From Pandoraea pulmonicola (GTDB taxonomy: Bacteria > Pseudomonadota > Gammaproteobacteria > Burkholderiales > Burkholderiaceae): a stretch of DNA of 64,000 bases. The first letter of the stretch is position 1, and the number at the start of each line of letters is the position of its first letter. This document shows, piece by piece, positions 54,935 through 64,000 of the stretch. The stretch covers positions 3,534,001 to 3,598,000 of the forward strand of contig NZ_CP010310.2 of assembly GCF_000815105.2 (NCBI RefSeq). The letters are read 5' to 3'. Below the pieces are notes generated by a model. It made no database searches, was not told the origin of the DNA, and was given only the letters and a program-made list of their open reading frames with translations. Made by a program: the position numbers and the translations under genes.

Positions 54935-57851
54935 GTTCTTGTGTCGCGTTGGCGCCCGGAGAGCGGGGCGACGATGCCCTCTCGTCCGGCCCCCCTTTCC
55001 TGTTGCCGTTCGGATTGCCACTCGTTCCGACGTTCGTGCTTCCACTCGCGCTTCCGTCCGACGGCTGCCGGGTGGCACCGGCGTCGAGCCCCGCCTCGGC
55101 ATCATCGTCGGCGCCTTCCAAGAGCCCCGGAGGCGCCGGCGGCGTCTCTATCGGCAGCGTGAAGACAAACTGCGCGCCGTGCCCGTCCGGCACATTGGTG
55201 GCATGGATTTTACCGCCGTGCGCCTGCACGATGGCGCGGCAGATTGCCAGCCCGAGCCCGATGCCGGGTTTCGCGGACTCCTTCTCGCCACGCATGAATT
55301 TCTCGAAGATACGCCCTTCCATGCCCGGCGGCAGTCCCGGGCCATCGTCGCTCACGCTCACCTCGACGTCGTCGCCGCGCACGCGCGCGGCGATGGCGAT
55401 GTGCGAACCCGGTGGTGTGTACTTCGCGGCGTTCTCCAGCAAATTCGTGAACAGCCGTTCGAGCAGGACGGCGTCTAAGCGCAGCAGCGGCAGATCGGCA
55501 GGCAGCCGTGTGCTCACTTCGTGCCCCGCGAGCACCCGACGGCACGCGCGCAGCGAAGTACCGACCACTTCTTCGAGCATCTGCCATTGCCGATTGAGCT
55601 GCACGCCGCCTTCCTGCAACTTCGCCATATCGAGCAGATTGGTCACCAGCCCGGTCATGCGCTGCGCTTCCTCGTGAATGGCATCGACGAGTTCGGTGCG
55701 CAGCGGCCCCGTCGTCTGATCGTTGCGGCTGAGCATGCTCGCGAACCCGACGATCGACGTGAGCGGCGTGCGCAAGTCATGCGAGATCGCCGAGAGCAGC
55801 GAGCTGCGCAGGCGCTCCGATTCCATCGTCACCAGTGCGTCCTGTGCGATCTCGACGTAGTGAACACGCTCGAGTGCGAGCGCGATCTGCGCGGCAAACG
55901 TGTCGAGGAGCCGCTGCTGTTCGGGCGTGCCGACGGCGCCGCTGCCGGTGTGCTCGGGGGCGACCACCAGTACGCCGCGCGTGCGCATCGGCGCGCGAAG
56001 CGGCAGGTAATAGGCGTCCGACGCCGGTAGCGTGTCGGTGCCCTGCCCCGCCGCCTGCTGCCGATCGTAGACCCATTGCGCGACGTCCGTGTCGATATGC
56101 CCGGGCAATGTCTCCGGCAGCGCATTTTCGACAGGCTGTCGCACGCTGCCCTGGCTGTCGGGCAACAGCAGCGCCACACGCGCCTGGAACACCTCGCGCA
56201 CGTGACGCGCACCGATCTCCACGATCTGTGGCGTCGTGAGCGCCGCCGCAAGTTCGCGCGCCATAGCATACACCGCCCCCGTGCGCCGTTCCCGCCACGT
56301 GGCGAGTCGCGCCTGAAAGCGTAGGCTCGTGGTCAGATGGCTGATGACCAGCGCGACGGTCAGCATGACGGCGAACGTCAGCAGGTACTGCGTATCCGAG
56401 ACCGACAGCGACATCTTCGGCGGCACGAAAAAGAAGTCGAACGCCACCACCGACAGGAACGACGCCAACACGCCCGGCCCGCGTCCGAGCCGCATCGCGG
56501 CGACGATCACGCCGAGCAGATACAACATGGCGATGTTGGCGAGATCGAGAAACCGCGTGAGCTCCGCCGCCGCGAGCGACACCGCGCCGCAAATGCCGAC
56601 GGCCCACGCGTAAGCGCGCCAGGGGCCGCCGACTAGCCCGAGTTCCGGCGCCGTATCGAACCAGCCTTGCCAGTCGCCGCGCACCACGCGCGTGTCCGCT
56701 GCCCGGTCGCCGGCGGAGGGGCCGATCAGCACCACGTCGACACCGCGCGCGAGCCGCACCAGTTGCTCGTGCAGCGGCGTGCTCGCCGTCCACCAGCGAC
56801 GCGCGCCGCTCGCCCCGAGCACCAGCTTCGAGACATTGCGCATCTGCGCGTAGGCGAGCAGCGTCGTGGCGGCCTGCGCGCCGTCGAGCGTGAGCGTTTC
56901 GGCGCCGAGTTCCTGCGCCAGCTTCAGCGTGGCATACGTGCCCTCCCGGCGTGCCGGCGACTGCCGCAGCATGGCCGGCGTCTCGACATGCACGGCGAGC
57001 CAGTCGGCGCGAAGGCTCGCCGCGAGGCGCGCGGCGGCGCGCACCAGCGCCACACCTTCCGGTCCCGGTCCGATGGCGACGAGCAGCCGCTCGCGCGCCT
57101 GCCACACCTGACTGATCGACTGGTCCGCGCGGTACTCGCGCATCTGCGCGTCCACGCGGTCGGCCGTGCGACGCAGCGCCAGCTCGCGCAACGCGATCAG
57201 GTTGCCCTTGCGAAAGAAGTTGCGCACGGCACGCTCGGCCTGCGCGGGAAGATAGACCTTGCCCTCGCGCATGCGCTCGAGCAGTTCGTCGGGCGGCAGA
57301 TCGACGAGCTTCACCTCGTCGGCCAGATCGAAGACGCGGTCCGGTATCGTCTCCCACACGCGAATGCCCGTGATCTGACCGACCACGTCATTGAGCCGCT
57401 CCAGATGCTGGACATTGAGCGTCGTGTAGACGTCGATCCCCGCCGCGAGCAATTCCTGCACGTCCTGCCAGCGCTTGAGGTGTCGCGCCCCCGGCACGTT
57501 CGCGTGCGCCAGTTCGTCCACGAGCGCCACGGCCGGGGCACGCGCGAGCATGCCGTCGAGATCGAACTCACGCAGCACGCGGCCCCGATACTCGACCGAC
57601 TTCTGCGGCAGGACCTCGAGACCGTCGAGCAGACGCGCAGTCTCCTCGCGACCATGCGTCTCGAGCACGCCGACCACCACGTCGACGCCCTCCTCGCGCA
57701 ACTTGCGCGCGGCCTGCAGCATCGCGAACGTCTTGCCCACCCCCGCGGACGCCCCGAAGAAGATCTTCAGCCGGCCGCGCTGCTCGCGCGCTTCGTCGCG
57801 TTGCAGCTTGTCGAGCAGTTCGTCGGGATCGGGGCGCTCCATGCCAGCCAT
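54927..57851 (-). CDS. kdpD: Sensor histidine kinase KdpD
   Basis: Membrane sensor of low potassium or osmotic upshift. The 974-residue protein has the N-terminal KdpD domain with Walker A GASAGVGKT (about 33-41) and VALVDELAHANVPG, a USP domain, four helices (about 400-500), a GAF domain, and the kinase with the H-box SAISHDLRTPLTSIVG (about 675-690) and ATPase motifs NLLENAAKYTPPG and DDGPGLPPG. About 80 residues longer than the E. coli protein, mostly in the C-terminal tail (rich in Gly, Asp, Ser). Transcribed leftward, upstream of kdpE. Confidence 0.97.
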   Translation of the reverse strand: MAGMERPDPDELLDKLQRDEAREQRGRLKIFFGASAGVGKTFAMLQAARKLREEGVDVVVGVLETHGREETARLLDGLEVLPQKSVEYRGRVLREFDLDGMLARAPAVALVDELAHANVPGARHLKRWQDVQELLAAGIDVYTTLNVQHLERLNDVVGQITGIRVWETIPDRVFDLADEVKLVDLPPDELLERMREGKVYLPAQAERAVRNFFRKGNLIALRELALRRTADRVDAQMREYRADQSISQVWQARERLLVAIGPGPEGVALVRAAARLAASLRADWLAVHVETPAMLRQSPARREGTYATLKLAQELGAETLTLDGAQAATTLLAYAQMRNVSKLVLGASGARRWWTASTPLHEQLVRLARGVDVVLIGPSAGDRAADTRVVRGDWQGWFDTAPELGLVGGPWRAYAWAVGICGAVSLAAAELTRFLDLANIAMLYLLGVIVAAMRLGRGPGVLASFLSVVAFDFFFVPPKMSLSVSDTQYLLTFAVMLTVALVISHLTTSLRFQARLATWRERRTGAVYAMARELAAALTTPQIVEIGARHVREVFQARVALLLPDSQGSVRQPVENALPETLPGHIDTDVAQWVYDRQQAAGQGTDTLPASDAYYLPLRAPMRTRGVLVVAPEHTGSGAVGTPEQQRLLDTFAAQIALALERVHYVEIAQDALVTMESERLRSSLLSAISHDLRTPLTSIVGFASMLSRNDQTTGPLRTELVDAIHEEAQRMTGLVTNLLDMAKLQEGGVQLNRQWQMLEEVVGTSLRACRRVLAGHEVSTRLPADLPLLRLDAVLLERLFTNLLENAAKYTPPGSHIAIAARVRGDDVEVSVSDDGPGLPPGMEGRIFEKFMRGEKESAKPGIGLGLAICRAIVQAHGGKIHATNVPDGHGAQFVFTLPIETPPAPPGLLEGADDDAEAGLDAGATRQPSDGSASGSTNVGTSGNPNGNRKGGPDERASSPRSPGANATQEHE

Positions 57852-57935
57852 CGGATCAGTCCATTAGTTCGCACACGCCGAGTGGCGCGCGTCATCCATC
57901 GAATCATCGGTCGACGCATCGATCGCCCGACGATG

Positions 57936-57962
57936 AAAAACGGCACGCGTTCGGGCGTGCCG
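57936..57962 (-). terminator. Terminator between kdpC and kdpD
   Basis: On the minus strand the stem GGCACGC/GCGTGCC (57961-57955, 57948-57942) with a 6-base loop is followed by GTTTTT. It would limit read-through from kdpFABC into kdpDE. Confidence 0.8.
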
Positions 57963-58031
57963 CCAATCTACTCCTGTCCGGCGGGCAAGACCAGCCATTG
58001 GCCGGCCCGTCCCCGCCAGGCGCCGCGCATT

Positions 58032-58616
58032 TCAGACGCCGGCGCGTGTCAGTTCGTCCAACGCGAGGTTGAGTTTCAGAACATTGACCCGTGGCTCTCC
58101 GAAAATGCCCCATTGACGGCCTTGCGTGCAGCGAGCGATCAGTTCGCGCACGGCGTCCGGCGACAGGCTTCGCGCCTTGGCGACGCGGGCGACCTGATAG
58201 TCGGCGGCAGCCGGGCTGATTTCCGGGTCGAGGCCGCTGGCCGAAGCCGTCACGAGGTCGGCGGGGATCGGCAGCGCCGCCGTGGGATCGGCCTCGCGCA
58301 GCGCGGCGACGCGCCCCTTCACGGCGTCGGCGAGCGCCGGGTTGAGCGGACCGAAGTTCGAGCCGCCCGAGGCCATGCCGTTGTCCGGCATCGGTGCGGT
58401 GGCCGACAGGCGGCCCCAGAAGTACTTCGGTTCGTCGAAGTTCTGCCCGATCAGTGCCGAGCCAACGGCCTTGCCGTCCTTGTAGATCAGGCTGCCCGAC
58501 GCTTCGCGGGAGAAGGCCGCGCGGCCGATGCCGGTCACGACCAGCGGATACACCAGGCCCGTGATGACGCTGAGCACGACGAACAGGCTCAGCATCGGGC
58601 GAAAGAGGGTTTTCAT
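58032..58616 (-). CDS. kdpC: Potassium-transporting ATPase subunit KdpC
   Basis: Single-helix assembly subunit of the K+ pump. The 194-residue protein has the N-terminal helix ([20 protein letters not shown]) and the family motifs [31 protein letters not shown] and [23 protein letters not shown] 58616 gives the standard start. Immediately downstream of kdpB. Confidence 0.97.
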   Translation of the reverse strand: MKTLFRPMLSLFVVLSVITGLVYPLVVTGIGRAAFSREASGSLIYKDGKAVGSALIGQNFDEPKYFWGRLSATAPMPDNGMASGGSNFGPLNPALADAVKGRVAALREADPTAALPIPADLVTASASGLDPEISPAAADYQVARVAKARSLSPDAVRELIARCTQGRQWGIFGEPRVNVLKLNLALDELTRAGV

Positions 58617-58689
58617 GACATCTATTCCTTGAAAGTCCAACGAGTCGGCGTGCGGGGGAATGCGGGGACGCGCCGCGCCCCCGCCCGGA

Positions 58690-60816
58690 TCAGGCCCAGC
58701 CCATGGCGGCGATGAACATGTCGATCACCTTGATACCGGCAAACGGCACCAGGATTCCGCCCAGCCCGTAGATGACGAGGTTGCGACGCAGCAGCGTCGC
58801 GGCGCCGAGCGGGCGGTACTTCACGCCCTTGAGCGCGAGCGGGATCAGCACCACGATGATCAGCGCGTTGAAGATCACGGCCGACAGGATGGCCGAGGAT
58901 GGACTCGCCAGATGCATCACGTTGAGCGCATCGAGCTGCGGATACGTCGTCGCGAACGCGGCCGGGATGATCGCGAAGTACTTCGCCACGTCGTTCGCGA
59001 TCGAAAACGTGGTGAGGCTGCCCCGCGTCATGAGCATCTGCTTGCCGATCTCGACGATCTCGATGAGTTTCGTGGGATTCGAATCGAGGTCGACCATGTT
59101 GCCGGCTTCCTTCGCGGCCTGCGTGCCCGAGTTCATCGCCACGGCGACGTCGGCCTGCGCGAGTGCGGGGGCGTCGTTCGTGCCGTCGCCGGTCATCGCC
59201 ACGAGCTTGCCTTCGGCCTGGTACTTGCGAATCGTCGCGAGCTTGGCTTCCGGCGTGGCCTCGGCGAGGAAGTCGTCCACCCCCGCTTCGGCGGCAATGG
59301 CAGCGGCCGTCAGACGGTTGTCGCCCGTGACCATCAGCGTGGTGATGCCCATCTGGCGCAGTTCGGCGAAGCGCTCCTTGATGCCCCCCTTGACCACGTC
59401 CTTGAGCTCGATCACGCCGAGCGCGCGAGTGCCCTGCGCATCCTGTTCCGCCACGACCAGCGGCGTGCTGCCGCGGCGTGCAATCTCGTCGACCGCCGTG
59501 GCCAGCGTGGCCGGCCACACCCCGCCGGCCGACTCCACGTAGCGTTTGACCGCATCGGCGGCGCCCTTGCGGATCTGCCTGTCGGGGAGATCCACACCAC
59601 TCATGCGCGTCTGCGCGGAGAACGGGATGAACAAGGCATGCAGGCCGCTCATCTCGCGCTCGCGCAAGTTGAAGCGCTGCTTCGCGAGCACGGCGATGCT
59701 GCGCCCTTCCGGCGTTTCATCGGCCAGCGACGCGAGTTGCGCGGCGTCGGCCAGCGCACGCTCGTCGACGCCGGGGCCCGGCACGAACTGCGACGCCTGA
59801 CGATTGCCCAGCGTGATCGTGCCCGTCTTGTCGAGCAGCAGCACGTCCACATCGCCAGCCGCTTCGACCGCGCGGCCCGAGGTGGCGATCACGTTGGCCT
59901 GCATCATGCGGCTCATGCCGGCCACGCCGATGGCCGAGAGCAGCCCGCCGATCGTCGTCGGAATCAGGCATACGAGCAGCGCCACGAGCACCGTGATCGT
60001 GACCGGATGGCCGGCTTGCGTGACGAACACGCTGTAGATCGAGTACGGCAGCAGCGTGGCGGTGGCGAGCAACAGGACCAGCGTGAGCGCGACCAGCAGG
60101 ATCGTGAGGGCAATCTCGTTCGGCGTCTTCTGACGCTTCGCGCCTTCCACCATGGCGATCATGCGATCGAGAAACGCTTCGCCCGGGTTGACCGTCACCT
60201 TCATGACGATCCAGTCCGAGAGCACGCGCGTGCCGCCGGTCACGGCGGAAAAGTCGCCGCCGGACTCGCGGATCACCGGCGCCGATTCGCCCGTGATGGC
60301 CGACTCGTCGACCGACGCCACGCCGTCGACCACTTCGCCGTCGGCCGGAATGACGTCGCCGGCCTCCACGAGCACGAAGTCGCCACGACGCAGGCTTGCG
60401 CTGTCGATGACCAGGCATTCGGCGTCGCGGCGGCCCGCACGCAGTTGCTTGGCGGGCACGTTCTTCTTCGCCTGACGCAGCGAAGCGGCCTGTGCCTTGC
60501 TGCGCCCTTCGGCGAGCGCTTCGGCGAAGTTCGCGAACAGGACCGTGAACCACAGCCACAGCGCGATGGCCAGGATGAACGGCGCGCTCGCCTCGGCGTG
60601 GCCGGCGACGGCCATGCCGAAGAGCACGGTCGTGAGCAGGCTGCCCACGTACACCACGAACATCACCGGGTTCTTCGCCTGCGTGAGCGGGTGGAGCTTG
60701 CGAAACGAGTCGACAATGGCCGGCTTGACGATGGAGGGGTCGAACATCGACCGGGCGGCCGATGTGTGTCCGTCCCTCATCGGCCGGGCGGCGGTATTAC
60801 CTGAGGTTTGATTCAT
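58690..60816 (-). CDS. kdpB: Potassium-transporting ATPase ATP-binding subunit KdpB
   Basis: P-type ATPase motor. The 708-residue protein carries the phosphorylation motif DKTGTITLG (Asp at about 325), the dephosphorylation loop TGES, and [15 protein letters not shown] in the P domain. Seven helices. Length is slightly above E. coli (682) owing to the N-terminal tail. Between kdpA and kdpC. Confidence 0.98.
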   Translation of the reverse strand: MNQTSGNTAARPMRDGHTSAARSMFDPSIVKPAIVDSFRKLHPLTQAKNPVMFVVYVGSLLTTVLFGMAVAGHAEASAPFILAIALWLWFTVLFANFAEALAEGRSKAQAASLRQAKKNVPAKQLRAGRRDAECLVIDSASLRRGDFVLVEAGDVIPADGEVVDGVASVDESAITGESAPVIRESGGDFSAVTGGTRVLSDWIVMKVTVNPGEAFLDRMIAMVEGAKRQKTPNEIALTILLVALTLVLLLATATLLPYSIYSVFVTQAGHPVTITVLVALLVCLIPTTIGGLLSAIGVAGMSRMMQANVIATSGRAVEAAGDVDVLLLDKTGTITLGNRQASQFVPGPGVDERALADAAQLASLADETPEGRSIAVLAKQRFNLREREMSGLHALFIPFSAQTRMSGVDLPDRQIRKGAADAVKRYVESAGGVWPATLATAVDEIARRGSTPLVVAEQDAQGTRALGVIELKDVVKGGIKERFAELRQMGITTLMVTGDNRLTAAAIAAEAGVDDFLAEATPEAKLATIRKYQAEGKLVAMTGDGTNDAPALAQADVAVAMNSGTQAAKEAGNMVDLDSNPTKLIEIVEIGKQMLMTRGSLTTFSIANDVAKYFAIIPAAFATTYPQLDALNVMHLASPSSAILSAVIFNALIIVVLIPLALKGVKYRPLGAATLLRRNLVIYGLGGILVPFAGIKVIDMFIAAMGWA

Positions 60817-60844
60817 GAGTGCCTCGAATGCCTCATTTCAATAG

Positions 60845-62650
60845 TCAATGCGCGCCGATCATCGCCAGATGTTCGGCGACCGGACCGAGTGCGAGCGCGG
60901 GCACGTACGTGAGCGCGCCGACCAGCAGCACCGTGCCGAGCAGCAGCACGACGAACAGCGGGCCGTGTGTGGGCAGCGTGCCCGGCGTCGCGGCGATGCG
61001 CTTCTTGCGAGCGAGCGCACCGGCAATCGCCAGCACCGGCACGATCACCCAGAAACGGCCGAACCACATCGCGATGGCGAGCGTGCTGTTGTAGAACGGC
61101 GTGTTGGCGGAGAGCCCGGCGAACGCGCTGCCGTTGTTGTTCGCGGCGGAGCTGTAGGCGTAGAGGATCTCCGAGAAGCCATGTGTGGCCGGATTGGCCA
61201 CGCCGGCCTGCCCGGCGGGCACCAGCACGGCGAGCGCGGTGCCCAGCAGCACGAGCAGCGGCGTCATGAGCACGGCCACGGCGACCATCTTCATCTCGAA
61301 CGCCTCGATCTTCTTGCCGAGATATTCCGGCGTGCGGCCGATCATCAGACCGGCGACGAAAACCGCCAGCATCGCGAACACCAGCATCCCGTACAGCCCC
61401 GAGCCCACGCCGCCGAACACCACTTCCCCGAGTTGCATGAGCAGCATCGGCACCATCCCGCCCAGCGGGGTGAGCGAATCGTGCATCGCGTTCACGCCAC
61501 CGCAGGAGGCCGCCGTCGTCACCGTGGCGAAGATGCCCGAGGCCACGATGCCGAAGCGCGTTTCCTTGCCTTCCATGTTGCCGCCCGACTGCATGGCGCT
61601 GACCTGCTGATCCGCGCCGAGCGGGGTGAGCGCCGGGTTGCCGGCCTGCTCGGCCGAGACCGTGGCGACGGTCGCGATCGAGAAGGCGATCGTCATGGCG
61701 GCGAGAATCGCCAGCCCCTGGCGGCGGTCGCCGACCATACGCCCGAACGTGTGACACAGCGCCGCGGGAATCAGGAAGATCGCGAGGATCTGCAGGAAAT
61801 TCGACACCGGCGTGGGGTTCTCGTACGGGTGCGCCGAGTTGGCGTTGAAGAAGCCACCGCCGTTCGTGCCGAGCATCTTGATCGCTTCCTGCGAAGCGAC
61901 CGGGCCCATGGGCAGCGTCTGCGTCTGCGTGACGGCCGGTTGGGTGACCGGCTTGCCGGCGGCGTCGAGCTTCGGCTGCCCGTCCGGGCCGAGGACCGGA
62001 TTGTCGTAGTGCGTCGCTTGCAGCGTGCTCACATCCTTGTAGGCGTCGAAGTTCTGAATCACGCCCTGGCTCATGAAGGCAGCCGCGAAGAGCACCGAAA
62101 GCGGCACCAGCACATAGAGCGTGATGCGCGTCATGTCGACCCAGAAGTTGCCGATCGTCTGCGCCGTGTGGCGGGCGAAGCCGCGAATCAGGGCGACGAC
62201 CACGGCGATGCCGGTGGCCGCCGACAGGAAGTTCTGCACCGCGAGACCGAGCATCTGCGTGAGATAGCTCATCGTCGACTCGCCGGCGTAGCCCTGCCAG
62301 TTCGTGTTGGCCACGAAGCTCACGGCCGTGTTCATGGACGAATCGGGCGAGACGGCGCCGAACCCTTGCGGGTTGAAGGGCAGCCAGAGTTGCCAGCGTT
62401 GCAGCGCATAGACGGCGAAGGCGCCGACGGCGTTGAAGCCGATCAGCGCGATCGCGTAGGTGCGCCAGTGCATCTCCTTCCCGGCGTCGACGCCGCACAG
62501 GCGATAGAGTCCGCGTTCCAGGGGTGCGAACCAGCGGTTCACACGCGATTCGCCGGCGAGGACGTCGGCCACGAAGCGGCCGAGCGGGCGTGCCAGCACC
62601 AGCAGCACGACGAGAAAGACGCCGAGCTGGATCCAGGCGTTGAGTGTCAT
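60845..62650 (-). CDS. kdpA: Potassium-transporting ATPase potassium-binding subunit KdpA
   Basis: Channel-like K+-selecting subunit, 601 residues with ten helices. Filter-type repeats are seen in [59 protein letters not shown] and [20 protein letters not shown]. Its ATG overlaps the kdpF stop (ATGA), so they are co-translated. Confidence 0.98.
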   Translation of the reverse strand: MTLNAWIQLGVFLVVLLVLARPLGRFVADVLAGESRVNRWFAPLERGLYRLCGVDAGKEMHWRTYAIALIGFNAVGAFAVYALQRWQLWLPFNPQGFGAVSPDSSMNTAVSFVANTNWQGYAGESTMSYLTQMLGLAVQNFLSAATGIAVVVALIRGFARHTAQTIGNFWVDMTRITLYVLVPLSVLFAAAFMSQGVIQNFDAYKDVSTLQATHYDNPVLGPDGQPKLDAAGKPVTQPAVTQTQTLPMGPVASQEAIKMLGTNGGGFFNANSAHPYENPTPVSNFLQILAIFLIPAALCHTFGRMVGDRRQGLAILAAMTIAFSIATVATVSAEQAGNPALTPLGADQQVSAMQSGGNMEGKETRFGIVASGIFATVTTAASCGGVNAMHDSLTPLGGMVPMLLMQLGEVVFGGVGSGLYGMLVFAMLAVFVAGLMIGRTPEYLGKKIEAFEMKMVAVAVLMTPLLVLLGTALAVLVPAGQAGVANPATHGFSEILYAYSSAANNNGSAFAGLSANTPFYNSTLAIAMWFGRFWVIVPVLAIAGALARKKRIAATPGTLPTHGPLFVVLLLGTVLLVGALTYVPALALGPVAEHLAMIGAH

Positions 62651-62739
62651 GCGAGGTCCTCCGGCTTGAACAGCGCGTAGACGAGATAAGCGAGCAGCGC
62701 GAGCGTGAGTGCGCCGCTCAGCCAGTACATGGCTGTCAT
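62647..62739 (-). CDS. kdpF: Potassium-transporting ATPase small subunit KdpF
   Basis: A 30-residue single-helix peptide ([20 protein letters not shown] then [10 protein letters not shown]) that stabilises the Kdp complex. The ending LFKPEDL is diagnostic. ATG 62739 has GGGGGG-rich sequence just upstream and overlaps the stop of the small ORF before it; its own stop overlaps kdpA. Confidence 0.92.
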   Translation of the reverse strand: MTAMYWLSGALTLALLAYLVYALFKPEDLA

Positions 62740-62828
62740 TGCTGCCCCCCTACCGACGCGCAGAACGCGACAAAGCCGACGGTCGCGGCAGTAAAGACCG
62801 CGATGACGCCGAGATATAACCAGTCCAT
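62736..62828 (-). CDS. 30-residue single-helix membrane ORF at the head of the kdp operon
   Basis: An ORF of 30 codons ([20 protein letters not shown], then [10 protein letters not shown]) with one hydrophobic helix (about 4-24). It has a good GGGAG five bases before ATG 62828, and its TGA overlaps the kdpF ATG (ATGA), the same tight coupling seen between kdpF and kdpA. It resembles KdpF in size but not in sequence. This is probably a real small membrane peptide, function unknown. Confidence 0.6.
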   Translation of the reverse strand: MDWLYLGVIAVFTAATVGFVAFCASVGGQQ

Positions 62829-62906
62829 GACAACTCCCTATCGTGTGGCGGCCGGCACGCCGCGGGCGCGACGCGCCCTCGCATGCGCATGCCAGCCGTG
62901 CAATGA

Positions 62907-62971
62907 ACGATACGGAGCGGCGCGTAAAGACGGGGACAAAAGGCGTAAGGGGGGTGTAAACAACGCGTAAA
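62907..62971 (-). promoter_or_regulatory. kdp operon control region with phased TTTAC repeats
   Basis: On the plus strand GTAAA/GTAAG occurs at 62924, 62945, 62956 and 62967, spaced 21, 11 and 11 bases, i.e. in helical phase. This is the pattern of OmpR-family regulators; KdpE is the obvious candidate. The pair at 62956 and 62967 also fits CpxR spacing (GTAAA-N6-GTAAA). A weak -10-like TATCGT (minus strand, 62912-62907) lies downstream with no good -35, as expected for an activated promoter. Confidence 0.6.
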
Positions 62972-63072
62972 CGGCCGCACGGACGCGCCGTATCCATGCG
63001 AGCGCGCCCTGCCCCACCGGCGAGGCAAACGGAGCGCATGGAGGCCCGCCTGTGCGGACGCCCGAACGACAA

Positions 63073-63106
63073 AGCCCGCCGATATCGCTATCGGCGGGCT
63101 TCGTTT
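63073..63106. terminator. Bidirectional terminator beyond the gltI-like gene
   Basis: A perfect 12-bp stem AGCCCGCCGATA/TATCGGCGGGCT (63073-63084, 63089-63100) with a TCGC loop. It serves the leftward gene ending at 63165 and has T-rich flanks on both sides. Confidence 0.88.
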
Positions 63107-63164
63107 TCAGCGTTGGGAGGATGGGGAGCCGGCGCGACTGCCTTCGCCGGTCCCCGGCGACGGA

Positions 63165-64000
63165 TTACTCCGTCACTTGCGATCCCTTGTGCCAGACCTC
63201 GAGCACTTCCTTGCTCGGTTCGAGGTTCAAGTTGACGTTGCGCGGCGGGATGGGCTGCTGGAACCACTTGCGCTGGATGCGGCGGATCTCGCCCGAGCTG
63301 AACACGTGAGCCAGCGTCGTGTCGACGAACGTCTTGAACTGCGGATCGTCGCGACGCAGCATCAGCGCGTTGCGTTCCGTTTCGAGCGGAGCGCCGACGA
63401 TGACGAAGTCCCCGGGTTCACGTGCGTTGGCGCGCAGGCCGGCGAGGAGCACGTCGTCGAGTGCGAAAGCCTTCGCCCGACCGGTCTCCAGGGTCATCAT
63501 CGACTCGCCATGATCGCGGGCCGGGATCACGCGGAAGCCGCCCTTGTCGGCCTGGATGCGGGCGAGACGTTCGCCCGTCGAGCCGGCCGAGGCGACGAGG
63601 TTCTGGCCCTTGAGGTCTTCGAGGCCGCGAATGTTGTCCTTCCTGTTGACCAGCAAGCGCACTTCCGAGACGTAATACGGGTTGCTGAAGCCGACTTGTT
63701 CCGCGCGCTCCGGCGTGATCGTGTTCGGTGCGCAGTCCAGGTCGACCGTGCCGTTCTTCACCAGCGGGATGCGGTTCTGGGGCGTGATCGACATTTCGCG
63801 CACGCGCAGGTTCGGCATGTCGAGGGCTGTCTTCACCGCGTCGACGACCGCATGGCACAGGTCCATCGTGTAACCGACGGGCTTGCCCTTGTCGTTCACG
63901 TAGGAGAACGGGATAGCGGCTTCGCGGTAGCCGAGCGTAATGAGCCCCGTCTCGCGGATCTTCTTGAGCGTACCGGTCAGTTCCCCATTGAGCGCGGGCA
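63165..64000 (-). CDS. Amino-acid ABC transporter substrate-binding protein, GltI-like (cut by window end)
   Basis: Periplasmic binding protein for glutamate/aspartate-type amino acids. The frame runs unbroken from the window end to the stop at 63165. It reads ELTGTLKKIRETGLITLGYR, then REAAIPFSYVNDKGKPVGYT, DCAPNTITPERAEQVGFSNP and the late RRIQRKWFQQPIPPRNVNLN. The signal peptide lies outside. The internal GTG at 63899 is not the start. Family is PBP type 3 (SBP_bac_3), with the closest likeness to GltI. Confidence 0.9.
   Translation of the reverse strand, partial: PALNGELTGTLKKIRETGLITLGYREAAIPFSYVNDKGKPVGYTMDLCHAVVDAVKTALDMPNLRVREMSITPQNRIPLVKNGTVDLDCAPNTITPERAEQVGFSNPYYVSEVRLLVNRKDNIRGLEDLKGQNLVASAGSTGERLARIQADKGGFRVIPARDHGESMMTLETGRAKAFALDDVLLAGLRANAREPGDFVIVGAPLETERNALMLRRDDPQFKTFVDTTLAHVFSSGEIRRIQRKWFQQPIPPRNVNLNLEPSKEVLEVWHKGSQVTE

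Noticed and set aside
60848..62680. 610-codon frame opposite kdpA
   Set aside because: Arg/His-rich antisense shadow of a well-recognised gene.

Overview
The window reads as chromosomal DNA of a high-GC betaproteobacterium of the order Burkholderiales. The best guess is Burkholderiaceae, close to Pandoraea or Burkholderia; this rests on protein similarity remembered rather than searched. The supporting signs are dense GC-rich coding, the block ilvI-ilvH-ilvC-psd-pssA-LysM-leuA, pnp next to rpsO, an ECF sigma/DUF3619/DUF3106/RDD cluster, and many short ATGA-type overlaps between genes. No prophage, insertion sequence or CRISPR array is visible.

Layout. 1-8 kb: a cut TRAP-transporter binding protein, an SDR dehydrogenase, electron-transfer flavoprotein-ubiquinone oxidoreductase, a MliC-like lysozyme inhibitor, aroC, and a CBS-domain gene overlapping a fused MFS transporter/acyltransferase. 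8-15 kb: an O-acetylhomoserine sulfhydrylase, an alpha/beta hydrolase, an Mpo1-like protein, a YihY membrane protein, a WrbA-like flavoprotein, a DUF2069 protein and an FAD-linked 2-hydroxyacid dehydrogenase. 15-23 kb: a strong promoter with a long structured leader before an ACT-like protein, then mtfA, rpmE2, a GT39-type glycosyltransferase, a MATE exporter and a lone glucarate dehydratase with palindromic operator candidates. 22.9-29 kb: four tRNA genes (Ala, Glu, Asp, Asp), pnp, rpsO, a branched-chain-type amino-acid binding protein and a BamE-like lipoprotein followed by a hexanucleotide repeat.

29-38 kb is the branched-chain amino-acid and phospholipid block: ilvI, ilvH and ilvC feed leuA, while pssA and psd make phosphatidylethanolamine. 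37.7-46 kb: a sigma-factor cluster with paired GTAAA boxes upstream, a lipase-like hydrolase, an LpxH-like phosphoesterase, a glycosyltransferase, dgkA, a TetR regulator, a LOG-family hydrolase and a DUF2062 protein. 46-54 kb: a DUF924 protein, an AlaX editing protein, a TPR-chaperone-like gene paired with an unknown membrane-active-looking protein, a truncated globin, a large ABC permease without its ATPase, a DUF4126 protein, and a guanidinium exporter preceded by a guanidine-II (mini-ykkC) riboswitch.

54-63 kb is a complete potassium-uptake locus, kdpFABC followed by kdpDE, read leftward. It has an extra 30-residue membrane ORF at its head, four phased GTAAA-type repeats upstream, and a hairpin terminator between kdpC and kdpD. 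The window ends in a cut glutamate/aspartate-type binding protein. The most interesting items are the riboswitch/exporter pair, the extra kdp small ORF with its operator-like repeats, the structured leader at 15.1-15.6 kb, and the orphan chaperone/partner pair at 48-49 kb.
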